A DNA stretch of 64,000 nt, taken from NCBI GenBank assembly GCA_024336345.1, contig JANFOG010000007.1, forward strand, positions 1,798,001 through 1,862,000, in the 5' to 3' direction. A program made the translations under genes and the position numbers. Origin of the DNA: Mariannaea sp. PMI_226 (Eukaryota; Ascomycota; Sordariomycetes; Hypocreales; Nectriaceae). The first letter of the stretch is position 1; the number at the start of each line of letters is the position of its first letter. Shown here piece after piece: positions 11,640-23,016 of the stretch. Below the pieces are notes generated by a model. It did not search any database and was not told where the DNA came from. It saw only the letters and a list, made by a program, of their open reading frames with translations.

Positions 11640-12529
11640 TTTTTGCTAGAGGATATTTTTTTCCCTTTGAGAAGAAACGAAAGATTGTCTTCTTCGAGAT
11701 TAAAGTCCAGGGAGGAGATTCTTTGGTAAATCTAGTCGAACCTTGTATGGTGATGTCCAACTGTTTGACATTTGCTTACCAATGACTTCACCAAAGTCAA
11801 TCCCCTCCCCTCAAAGTGAAGAAATTATTCAAACATATGACGCAACCCACTCTGCTAACTGTTTCTAACCAGGCTGGATATTGGGTTGTGTTAGTGCATC
11901 CCGTTCCATTCAACACCAAACCAGACTGGTGGCACAAAATAATTGGGGCCCGCGATCGGCGGCGACTCGGACATGATGACATATTCAGAAAGGCGTTGCT
12001 ATTGGCAGCCCGGATGGAGACAGGCTCCATTTCATGTCTTGCAGGCATGCCAAGCTTGGTGGATCGATCAATTGGGGGACGGACAATTAATTGTCCCGAT
12101 AAGTTCATGCATGTCTGATCTATTTTTTTCTGTTTCGCTTTGTTGCTTGGCAAGATTATATATTTTCCTGAGGAGGAGAACTTGCGCGATTCATGGATGA
12201 GAGCACGAAAACCCAAATACAAATCACGTCGTTCCAATGGTGGCGGTGCGCATGGCATTTGCTTGCTTCCCTTTCTAATTCATCCCTTTCTAATTCATCA
12301 CTACTCTTCGCACCGGACAATGAGATTGCTGGGCCAGGCCGAATAAGTCGGAGCCGGTTGTTAATGCACTGATTTGGTATATTTGGCTAGGTATCATATA
12401 TAATAAGAGAGGAGCCTTAAAAATCCATAATATCGCTACAAAAACCCGTACTTATAAACGACTGAAGGAAAAAGAAATCATCACAATTCAACCCCTGAGT
12501 ACTGAAAAGAGACCGTATGGGAGATGATC
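11640..12529. other. Intergenic, nothing convincing
   Basis: About 900 bases hold only short frames (the longest, at 11797-12258, overlaps another on the opposite strand and looks random). A 14-base direct repeat CCTTTCTAATTCAT occurs twice at about 12269-12297. No promoter element could be assigned with confidence. Confidence 0.5.
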
Positions 12530-15500
12530 TCATTTGGACTTGGTTTTTTTGGGCTTGAACCTCAACGACGATAGCCTCCATTTAGAAGTGGACGAGCCGT
12601 CACTCTTGCTCTTTCTCACGGGCATAGAGCCTTCCAACTCCTCTCTAGGCTCGCCGGCGAGAGTATTGCCTTCCAGCTCAGGTGGAAGCACTGGAACTGG
12701 AAGCTCCAACTCAATGGTTGACTTCATGTGCGGTTCATCGCCAGTCATAGTTGTGCCCGTCATAGTCGGCTCCGCCTGGGCTTCAATCATGCTCGGCGTG
12801 ACGGATGCCGTTGATGATATCTTGGTTATCTCTTTGGACTCCAACTCAGCAACCCGCTTCACATCCTCCCTGTCTGGAAGCTCAGATATCTCACGAGTTG
12901 CCCAGAGCTCCGAGGGCGTGCTTTGGGATTTGTCAAGTGTCAAGCTGGGAGTGCTTCGGAGTGAGTCAGAATCGAGCGACTTGTCGAAGCGATTGCTGTA
13001 GATAATTTCATGGACAGAATCTCTCATCTTGTTAAATTTAAAGCCGACCATGACATTACGGAGAGGAATCAGCCGTTCGACCTCGTCGTGCACTTGCTGC
13101 TGGCGCCGCTTCTGCCTGCCGGAAAATGCCGTGATTGTCGTGGTCGTGTAGTACTTTGCCGCATCTTCGATCTGCTTCACCGACACATACTTGCCGCCAT
13201 ACCTGAAAGCGCGCTCAAGGATCAATATCATGTCACATGAGCACTTTAATAGCATTCTAGCTGTTGGTGGCTGGCCCCAAATACACCCAGCTATACCCAC
13301 GATGACACCGATCCCGGCCGTCGGCACCGCTGTGCCTACGGCGACTATGCTCACAGCAAGGAATTGAGTAAGCGACACTGTCATGAATTCCCTTAGGTTG
13401 CCCATGACGATATCTTTCATGATCCTTTCAACCTCAGCCGGCGCTGCTTTTGGGAACCCAAAACACTGGAGGACGTGCTCGCAAATAAGACGCGACACCG
13501 TTGGCGTTCCAATTATGCTGGAGAAGGGTAGTGGGACGGCGGCGGTGCGGATTGCATGAGTACCTAGCCTCATGCACTCGGTTATGGCTGAGTTGATTTT
13601 CTGTTCAACATCAACGACTTGTGCAGCGACGCAGAATAAACGTACTCGTTCGTCGGTAATGAGCGCGAGAGTTTGAGAAAGAAGGTCCTTGATGCCGGGC
13701 TCATCATCTATTCCAATACTTAGAAGCAATTCTTAGGAATCAGAAGCACTTAAGTGCGTGAATTCACCTTTTGATAGACAGCAATACCCATCGGCTTTAT
13801 AGTGCTCGATCAGAGAAAGCTGGTTTCGAAGTAGAGCAAATTGGTCATTGGCCATCTTGTTTGCGTGCTCCTCTGAAAGTCGTTTTGCCTCCTTAAAATC
13901 GTGCGTCGTCTGCATCAGTTCTTCTAATATCTGCATTTTGTGATATGCAGTGATTTTATCCTTCTTCGTCCCGATCACGAATACGGGAACATCGTGAGAA
14001 AATTTCGCAATGGTAGCAAACGTTCTTTTATCTGCTTCTTCAATTCGACTCACGTCTGAGTCCACACAGAACCTAGTGTTCGTATTTTAGTCAATACCGC
14101 AGTAAAAGGAAAATATAAAAAAAAACTTATAAAGATATGTTCGCTCTCCCAAACTCACCATATCACATGGAGAGCCTCAGCGGCGTCTCGTTGGAACGCA
14201 CGATGTCTGAGAAACTTCGCTATCAACTCGAGCTCTGCATCACTGCCAGCTTGCCAGCCCCTGGAGTCGTGAATGAGCAATCCTGGATGCCGAGGGGACT
14301 CGAAAGCTACATTGATATCATGGACACCCTGGGTGTATGTGTTTGACTCTGGTGTCATTTCAACGCCAAACACTTTGTTGATCAGAGTTGACTTTCCCAC
14401 GCCAGTCTTGCCGCAGACTAGGATTCGAAACGCCTTTACGCCGCTTGCCTGCAGTTGCATGCCACGAAGCCATGGGGCCAGCACGTCGCCATCATCAGAC
14501 ATGCACTCATCTTGAAACTTTGCAATTTTCGCCTTCAGAGGCGACAAGTTGGGTAGATCAAGATATCGCGGGTATCGATCTAGAACGCAGAATACGGACG
14601 GGTGGATGATTGTGCCAGATGACCCTGTTTTGAATATTAGCAGAGGCAAGGTGGTGCAGTGGTTGAAAAGCTAGTACGCACTTGAATAGCTCCAGCCTTG
14701 TAACCCAAAAGCTGTAAAGGGTCTACGAATTGCCTTGCGAGAAAAGCACTGGGGATCAAATTTGAGGGCGTGCACATTAATCTGTGTCGGTGACCGTGGC
14801 ACATGCACAGTTTGAAGGTCAAACATGCTTATGGAGATGCCATTCGAGTACGGGGTACGCCACTCGATGTCTTCAGATGTATCAACAGGAGGGACGCTCC
14901 CAGCATACTGAGGAAAAACAAGGGTCAAAGGATTTTCACCAGTCGTAGTCTCCTTGGTTGAATCAAGGCTCAAGCCTGCTCTAATGGAGTCGAGCAAGAT
15001 CCATTGCAAGGGGTATAGTGAAAGACCGTCGTTGGTTTTCCCACCGCATATATCGTTTGTTGTGCCGAGGAACCAAGCCTGAATGAAAGATTGCTTGGCC
15101 TTGTAAGCCTCGCTTGAGGGTTCGAGAATTTCGGGTGCCTGGCTGGACCGATTCTCGTTCATCGCCAATGCGTGCCTCATAGTCTCAATGGAAGGCGCCA
15201 GAGAGATATTGTAAGGTGTCTTCGATAAGGGTTTCACCATATCAAAAATGCCGACAAAGGGGATACGAGGTGCCTCGTTGGTCCGACTCTTGAGTGTCTG
15301 CAACAACGGCAGGCCACTCCGCGAATCATCCTCTATTTGTGCCTTGATCACAGCGCAAGTGGTGTCAAACAGTTCATCAAAGGCCTCGCAATATTCCACC
15401 TTTGGCAGGCCCATTTGATGTACGATGCCAGCGACGGCGACGGTGACAAATGCGCCCAAGCCAGATCCGAATAACCACAGTTCATCCTCGGGGCGTTGGA

Positions 15501-15845
15501 GCGTAGACACAACCTCATAAACGATAGCCTTGATTAGCTCGGCGGTGTTGTCGCTTGCACTCTTGGACTTGAACATCTCACTACGCTTGGGAGAAGTAGC
15601 GACGATGACATGATACTTGAGGGTCTGCACCAGATGAGGGTCTGGACATGGTCCTTCGTGAATAACCTGCTTGATCCTCTGGATAGTTGTTGGTTGGCCT
15701 GATGCGAATGAGCGTCTGCAAAGGCTAGGTCCGTCCCCAAGGAGGGCACAAAGAAGGGGCGGCTAGACTTACCAGTGCTCTCCTGTCTCTCGCTCCCGTC
15801 CACGAGAACCACCAAACGTTTTATTGGCGTTTTCTGATCAGCCAT
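12530..15845 (-). CDS. DUF2235 hydrolase-like domain fused to a P-loop GTPase with hydrophobic C-terminal domain
   Basis: This is a 1012-residue fusion protein. Coding path on the minus strand: 15845..15773, 15698..14682, 14624..14159, 14072..13768, 13707..12530. Residues 1-400 form a DUF2235 (Tle1-like) alpha/beta-hydrolase-like domain beginning KRLVVLVDGSE and ending in IHPSVFCVLDRYPRY, but the nucleophile elbow reads FGSGLGAF where active members have FGxSRGAF, so the serine appears replaced by glycine near residue 100. Residues about 425-620 are a GTPase: Walker A CGKTGVGKST (about 432-441), G3 DSRGW (about 482), G4 TKKD (about 552). Around 720-765 lie hydrophobic segments (FLAVSIVAVGTAVPTAGIG, then GIAGCIWG), as in GTPases with a DUF697-like membrane tail. 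The C-terminus is Ser/Glu-rich and then basic, likely disordered. The role is unknown; a sensor-GTPase acting at membranes is plausible. Confidence 0.8.
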
Positions 15846-17450
15846 CTTCGCTTGGTTGTGATCACGCGTCGTGCTGCGTGTGGCATGGAGATTGGTGTTT
15901 GCAGGAGAGTTGACCGAAAAAAAAATTTCCTTCACAGAACCGACTGTGTCCTTTTGGACGGCGGACAGCATGTGCGCTCAGGTCCTACGTGGTAGGCCAC
16001 AGCCGCATCTGCAGGTAAGGCGATCATCCTGGCGAGGAGCCTGCAGTACTACGTATTGGCGTCATGCAGCTGGGCAGCCCATGTGTCCTCAGCAGGATCC
16101 GACAAGGCTGAATTTGGGCAGAGCTGGATTCTCTTGTTGTTATTGACCTGCAACTAAACATGCAACCTCGTGTGATAAACGAGCGAACCTGTTATATGCT
16201 TGTATTTCTGGTGCGCTACCTGTTGGTGCCTGATACGAGTGGCTCTGACTGGCAGAGGCGCCGATCAGGCTGATTATTGGTCACCAATCAAGGAAAACAT
16301 GCCCCCCTTTCATTCAACCATGATGATGTAGGCATAAAGTGTTTCCGCAGCTCGCGATAGAGGAAATAGTCCCACGAATTAGTGACAGGGCTGGAGTATC
16401 ATGACCACATTCACGCTAGGGACCACAGCCATCTGCCAAACCTACTTCGCTGCGAGCTACTCCATATTCTGCCTACAGTGTGCACTCACGTCTCCTCTTG
16501 GGCATCCCTTCTTTCGCTGCCGATCGTTTGCTGGCCTGTGCTAGACTGACAAGCGAGCTCCACAGGCCAGGCTCTTCGTGGTGCCAGTCTAAGCTAAAAT
16601 CTGACAAGCCTTGTTTTGGGGGGTTTGGGGGCCAACGCGCAGACATGCATTGAGGCGGCGAGAGCCGGGTGAGTGGTCTGTCATTTTTGTTTGTCGGGGG
16701 AGGTTTTTTTTCCCTCTGCCGCTCAAGCATTGACCGACCGCAAGGACATACTATGGTGGATAGCTGTACGGAGTAAAAAAAGGAAAAAAATACAATCTTC
16801 ATATTTATGATTATTGATTGACATCTTTATTTTTCTCCCTTTTTCTTGGCGTTGTTTGACTTGTGCCTCATCTTGTCTCCACGGTGCGTGCTTACGCCAC
16901 ACTCCAACACCAACAGTCACATTGCACAGCACCTTTGATATATTTCTCCTGGCAAGCGCTTTAAGCAGACCGCCAGGAAAATACAGCTTCCAGAATGTAC
17001 TTTGGTGTCTCCTGCTCCCCATCAATTTATAATATTCTGTGGAAACCAATCATTATTGACCATACGCATGCAACACAAAGGACTATTTCTCCTGAATCTC
17101 ATCCCTAGGCTTGAGGGACTAAGGGATAAATAACGCGCTAAGCAAGGATTAATGTGGCCCAAGGTAATGATAAGAGGCTCATTTTGCAGCACGAAGTGCT
17201 CTGAAATGATCAAGTGCCCCATTAGCTTCTCCGACTTTTGTTTACCTAAATGCCCCGGCCATGAAACGCAGGTGTATTACCAATTTGACTAAGATCTAAC
17301 TCTATGGGATGAATGGCTTGGACGGAAGTCGCCCTGTCAGATAAATAGCCTTTGTAACCTGTGCGCTACATTTCGTCAGTCTGATACTCTCACCGTCTGT
17401 CACTATTACTCGTCGAGGGTGGCGGACAAACACCCCTCACATTCTCAGCC
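15846..17450. other. 1.6 kb intergenic, divergent promoters
   Basis: This lies between the divergent starts of the GTPase fusion and the P450. Short frames (for example 15871-16146 plus and 16473-17049 minus) lack motifs or splice extensions. No repeat or site is claimed. Confidence 0.5.
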
Positions 17451-19157
17451 ATGGACGGCGTAACGCTCCAGGCTGGTGATGCCAATGGCCACTGGCTCCT
17501 CTCTCCCATGGCACTCACGCTTCTGGCAATCGCTTCGCTGCCGATTGCCCACTTCCTCAAAAAGCTTCTGTGGCCGACCTTTGATGCGAGGGAGCCTCCA
17601 ATCATCAGACCCAGGATCCCAGCCATTGGCCACTTGATCGCTCTAGCTACGGAAAAGAGCGGCTTCTATCGTCGCCTGTACAAGGAAAACACCCTGCCCA
17701 TCTGCACTCTACCGATGCTCTCAGGTAAACTGTACGTCATCAACTCACCAGGTTTGGTATCGGCCGCGATGAAGAACAAGGACCTTTCATTCGACCCTTT
17801 CTCTTTGGAATTCTCTTCTGGTGCTGTAAGTTAGTCTTTTATACCACCGCACGACTGCTGCCAGTTTTCATCTCAATTTCTCTTTCTTTTTCGGCTTGTA
17901 TCTTACCCGTCGTTGCTAGATGGGATTGACCAAGGAACACATTCGTCTCTACTCAAAACCAGGCACGATTGAGAAAATATACAACGTTATTCATATGTCC
18001 TTGACGGGAGAGAATCTCGGTAAGATGACAATTGTCGGACTCGATGAGATTTCCTTGATATTGAACGCTATTCCTACGGATGAATCACGCATTCCCAACT
18101 CCCTAGAATGGTTCCGGCGCCCAATGTTTAACACTGTGATGAAGTGCCTGTATGGGGAGAAAAACCCATTTGGCGAGGAGGAAATGCAATGTTTGCTGTA
18201 GGGCCATTCTACCAACCCGTCTTTGACGTCCAACAACGGGGACTGACATAAGTTAGGGAATATGACAAGGGCATCGCCCTCTTGGGTCTCAATATCGCGC
18301 CAAGTCTGGTTGCTCCCAAAGCCTTCGCAGCCCGTGAGAAATTGAAGGACACTGCGAACCTGTTTTATATGGCAGAACACTACAACAATTCGGACGTGTC
18401 CGCATTAATTCGGAACCGCGTAAAGCTCATGCTCGAATTCGGTTTCGAAAAAGAGGACCTCGCAGTGATTGAATTTATTCTCTGTTGGGTATCCTCAACA
18501 AACACTATTCCGACTCTGTTTTGGCTTTTCACCAGCGTCTTCTCGTCACCAGAGCGACTTCAACGTGTTCGCGAGGAGGTGGAATCTGCAGTTGTCATCA
18601 CTGGCAGTGGGTCGGATCGCACAGCAACGATTAGCATCGCCAAACTTCGAAGCCAGTGCCCACTGTTCATTGCATGCTTCCAGGAAACTCACCGCGTGTA
18701 CAATGACAGTACGGGAAACCGACGTGTAATGGAGGATGTGATACTCAAGGACCCTGCTGAGGGTAGAGACTACTTGCTCACCAAAGGTACCAATGTGCAA
18801 TGGATCTCATCTGTGCTTCAGACGGATAAGGCGGTTTGGGGCTCTGAGGCTGAGCAATTCGATCCCACAAAGTGGCTTACTATGCAGCCTCAAGACAATC
18901 GGCCCCGCAAATCGATGATTCCGTTTGGAGGCGGAAAGAATTTGTGTCCTGGGAGGATCTTTGCTGAAGCAGAGCTGCTAGGCTATGTCAGTGGACTTGT
19001 CCTAGCTTTCGAGGTCGAGGGCGTGCAAGTACCTCAGGCATTGGACCCCTATCCAGGAGGTTCAGTGAAGATCCCTAGCTTTGGGGATGCCGACCCAGGA
19101 TGTAAGATGAGACGGAGACCCAACTGGGAAAACGTCACGATTAAACTTGCGCTATAA
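17451..19157 (+). CDS. Cytochrome P450 (CYP7/CYP8-like fungal class), three exons
   Basis: This haem-thiolate monooxygenase is anchored in the ER membrane. Coding is join(17451..17825, 17920..18197, 18257..19157), 517 residues, normal for a microsomal P450. Seen: an N-terminal hydrophobic anchor (PMALTLLAIASLPIAHFL), a proline-rich hinge, an I-helix-like region CWVSSTNTIPTLFW which, as in CYP7/CYP8 enzymes, lacks the standard AGxxT, the K-helix ExxR as ETHR (about residue 361), and the haem loop FGGGKNLCPGR with the ligand cysteine near residue 447. Introns 17826-17919 and 18198-18256 have GT-AG borders and keep frame. The absence of the I-helix acid/threonine pair suggests oxygen chemistry like prostacyclin-synthase-type rearrangement, or an unusual hydroxylase; this is inference. 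The substrate is unknown. Confidence 0.9.
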
Positions 19158-19794
19158 TGAATCAAGACGAAAGCGCACTTTGGATTTGTGCGATCGGGAT
19201 GTTCTTGTCGTTGCATTGTTTAATGCAGTGACGTTCTCATTGAGACAGAGGGCGCCTACCTACCTATCTGAAATATCTAAACTTTGTGCTGGAGGACAGT
19301 TTGCAGCAGGGATAAAAATGATGGTTGGGAAGGGATTCGGGGTCTCTGGGCTTGCAGATGCTAAACATTGTGTAGCCAGATTCAGGATCTATCAGATGAT
19401 TGATGAGGGAGTAGACTGGAATGAAACTGAGCAATGCGACAACGCATGATGCATGAGGAACAGAGAGAGAAGAAGTGGCAGAACTGTCGGTAATATTTTA
19501 CCGATCACAATATATTTCTTCGTGCTTATAACTACCTAAGGTACATAAAGTAAAGCCTTCTTAGTTGAATAGGGGCGCGAGTAATATGCCACGCGACGCC
19601 CAATTTCCCTTATACATAGATTTACCACCTGGTAACTTATTTCGTTTCCATTAATATTCCATCCGATACTATCTTTGTATCCGCTTATTGCAAAACCTTT
19701 GCATTTAATGCCAATGCATATAGTAATAATTTGGCCTGTTCTCCTTCTCATTTTCATCCAGTGCCTCGTCAGTTTTATTTCTGGCTTCGGCCTT
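19158..19794. other. Intergenic, nothing recognised
   Basis: This is the 3' flank of two convergent genes. A 100-codon frame at 19147-19449 overlaps the P450 stop and has no features of a gene. Confidence 0.5.
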
Positions 19795-21458
19795 TTACTT
19801 TTGGCTGATCAGGTTATCTGATCCAATCTTGTAGTCAGCTGTATAGCCTGACTGCGATGGGGCGGTAATCGCCCTTGGAGGCGAGGAGGATGAGCCTCCG
19901 GGTCCAGTGGACCCGATAAGTGCCGTCCTTGGCAGCACAGGGATACCAGGAGAAGAACCTTTTGAGAGTACATCGTGTCAGTTGTGTGTTATCTCTTTCG
20001 CTCTACATTTTCCTACCTATATGGCTTTTTCTTCTGGAAATCTGTGGGAATCATGTGCTTACGTACCCTTGTTGTTAGAAGAAGGTTGGCGAATCCGCGC
20101 TGTTCGAGTCATCTCCTTGATCCTCGCTCGAACTTTCTCGTACTCATCATCATGAAGCCCAAACCTGACCATGCTGGAGTGGGATCGAGCCACTGAACAA
20201 ATATACTCGGGTCCCTCTTCCCAAGGACGGCAGTGGGTAGCAGAAACCTTGCTTACAAGGACTGTTTCGGGTCCGGTCATCTTCCATGCTCCATCCTTGT
20301 CCTGCTTTATATATCAGTGTCAACAGATCAATAAAAGAAGATATGAATCATTCTGAAGACCAAAAAAAACTGGCCGGGGAGACATACTTTGATAGCGGTT
20401 GGAGACAGTTCCGTTTCATAAAAACAAACTATCTGAGCCTCTCCCTCACCATCTAACGCGTGATGGAACGCTCGGTGCAAAGTGCTAAGGATCTGAGAGT
20501 TGTTGAAGTTTAGAGATTCCACAAGGAATCGGTTAGGCCTATTCCCTATCATGGGCACGAGAGAGCTGATAGCCATTCCATGATGTGGGACCCCAAAAAA
20601 TGCGATTCCACATACCGCTCGGCTGAGCTTCAAGAGAGTCTCATTTTTAGACTCTGACAATATGACCAAGGCCTATCACAAATGTAAATCATGCCTATAC
20701 ACGGGTGCGACACATCATGCGATATTTACGTACCTGTTTCACAATCAACCCTCCTAGGCCGTGGGCAATGAGAATGATTGGCCGCATCACGTCGCAGTCA
20801 GCCAGGGGCAGGAGGGCCGTGTAGAAAGACGTTGCAAGGTCTTCGAGATTCTGCATGCTTTTGCTGCCTGCTACATTCGACCTATAGCCATAGACCATAA
20901 TGCGAGCCGTGGGTATGTCGACTGGCAGCGAATCACGTATCCACATATGATCACCGCCCTTCTCCTTGAAGGAGGCAATAGCGTGTCCCCCCAAGCCAGA
21001 TATGGCAACGATGCTGAGTGAAATGTTAGTCTTCATTCGTGGAGCCTTCTGATAGTTCTTTCTAACTCAACGTTGTACTGGCCTGGTCGAGGGTCGTAGA
21101 AGGTCGTCATGCCTAGGAACTCAGTATCAAGTTCGAGAATTCTTCTTTGCCTGTTCTGTGGTTGACCTTCAGCAAGGAAGGGAATACGCCAAGACTTAAG
21201 TTCCCGAGGCGGCTGTTGGTCTGGAAAGACAATGGTGGCACTCTGGGTTCGGCCATGGACCTCAGGAGCGAGCGACATCACGTTTAGTGGGCTAAAGCTA
21301 ACACTCTCGCGCAAAAATATCTGTAACTGGTTCAAGTTCCAGTTCCTAGGCACCCCGCGGACGCGGAAGGTCTTCGGCTCCTTGGGCGCGCTAGGGTCGT
21401 CATCAAAGCTATCCGGCGAACTTCCGTGGTTAGCCTGGCGGATAATTGACAGTTCCAT
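19795..21458 (-). CDS. SERAC1/DUF676-like alpha/beta-hydrolase with substituted nucleophile
   Basis: This protein has the lipase-like domain often found at the N-terminus of fungal NB-ARC/NACHT proteins, here without an NTPase. Coding path on the minus strand: 21458..21067, 21013..20734, 20672..20388, 20304..20067, 19958..19795, 452 residues. Residues 25-130 are an RRM-like N-terminal domain (TFRVRGVPRNWN) seen in the same family. The hydrolase begins DIVAISGLGGHA; the elbow reads IAHGLGGLIVKQ near residue 212, so glycine stands where active enzymes have serine (AHSLGG). FFGVPHHGM follows as expected. The C-terminus (SHSSMVRF, then a Gly/Ser/Pro tail) is a typical end. The start is the ATG at 21458; the frame extends upstream without another ATG. 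One acceptor is ambiguous by three bases (20304 or 20301). It is probably a pseudo-enzyme acting as a binding or sensing module; this is inference. Confidence 0.82.
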
Positions 21459-23016
21459 GTTGAATGTAACGTGATCAAAGAAGCTCAAAGAGACACAAGG
21501 CTTCAGATCACATATTTCGGTGTTAGTCCTAGTGCATCGAACAAGTTGTTAGGATGGAGCTTTCCTACTTTGAGGTGCAAGAAGATAGAGGTATTTCTTA
21601 GTCGTGAGTACAAACTGGATTGGAAACGGTTGAAAGCAGAAAATAGAAGAGGAGGTTCGTAGGGAATGAGGGGAAAGACGAGGCAACGGCCTGGCCACGT
21701 GTGGGCTGGCAATAAGCCACAGCTGCGGCATGGGGGAGCCTCAAACGCCCATTAAACCAATCAACGATAAACACCTTCTGTGGCATATATGCATGTTAAG
21801 CGCCGTCCTTGATCAAGAATATTGCTTTTGATGCCAAGACATAGTAGGCATCGGTCTGAAGGCGACCTTGCGTTGAGATCATCAACGACCCATGGAAAGG
21901 AGGGTCAAGAAGACGCGCAATGTGTAATGAATTGCCTGTGAATATGCTGTCGATTTTCTGAATCATTAACACTCCACTCGGCAACAGGCTATCACAAACG
22001 CCGCTCTGACAAACGAGATCAAACAAACATGCGGTTGACTTTGGGCCATCCTCGAACCCTTGTCACCCAAGTCGGTAGTGTGTTGTTGCAAACAAGTCGC
22101 GAACCTGTCCTCCCACGATTGTGACTAGTAATGTCGTGCTGACAGGCGCATTTGCCGAGATTGATGCTGCTGAAACCTAGCCGGAGCAAGTCAAGTCTGC
22201 TATATAGGATATTGGAAGTTTAGAGGGAGGTCCAACAGCAAACCTGGCATGTCATTTTACTGAATACAACCGTTTCTTCGTAGGAAAGATGAAGACCGCC
22301 GAAGCAATGTAATCAAATTCAATTGTTATTTACTACCATCAGCCTTGACTTACCTTATCTAAAAAATTACTTCCAGCACCCTAGTCGAATCACGCCCAAC
22401 AAAAAGCAAGTAGGAGATGATTTGGGGCTATAGGGTAGCAAGCTTAGTAATGCTGTTGTCAATCACTGGCGTGCTAATTAATTAGGGACGTAGGAAGAGT
22501 GGACATGTCTACGCTATTTATGCTGCTTGGACAATTTTACTACATCTGTTACTATCTAGGATAATGAACAGGGGGAATGTATCCTCTCAGAGTTGTCGAC
22601 TTTTTGGGTGTCTTCTTCCCACTCCAACTCAGTCTTGATCGCCCTTTGGAATGACGCCCTGATTATAACCACAAACCTGGAGGTTCCTCGTGCAGATCAG
22701 GGGGCACCATGCATACATAACATAATACATGCAACAGTCACTATATGGAGCGCGCTCCACCATCTGACAAAGCTACTCCAGCCAAAACGCGAATGCCCGA
22801 AGCCCGATTTGAGACCGTAAATGACTAGCTGACTGATAGCGACAACCCGGAACCGCGCTCCCTAGTGCCGTGGCCAATAACAAGACACGTGACATACAAA
22901 AAACTGGGGTCGAGTAACCACCCCCGACTCTGTCAAGATCTATGTATACCTAGCGACAGGCGTTCCCTCTGCCCTCCGGCTTTCCCGTCAAGCAAACCTG
23001 CATAGGTTGGGCCAGG
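21459..23016. other. 1.5 kb intergenic, nothing convincing
   Basis: Only frames below 80 codons occur. The stretch separates the hydrolase start from the Zn2Cys6 gene, and its last few hundred bases must contain the promoter of that regulator. I found no CGGAWWWYCCG site here. Confidence 0.5.

Noticed and set aside
15709..15771. Alternative acceptor at 15717 in the first intron of the GTPase fusion
   Set aside because: It leads into a different frame that ends soon; the acceptor at 15699 continues into the hydrolase-like domain.
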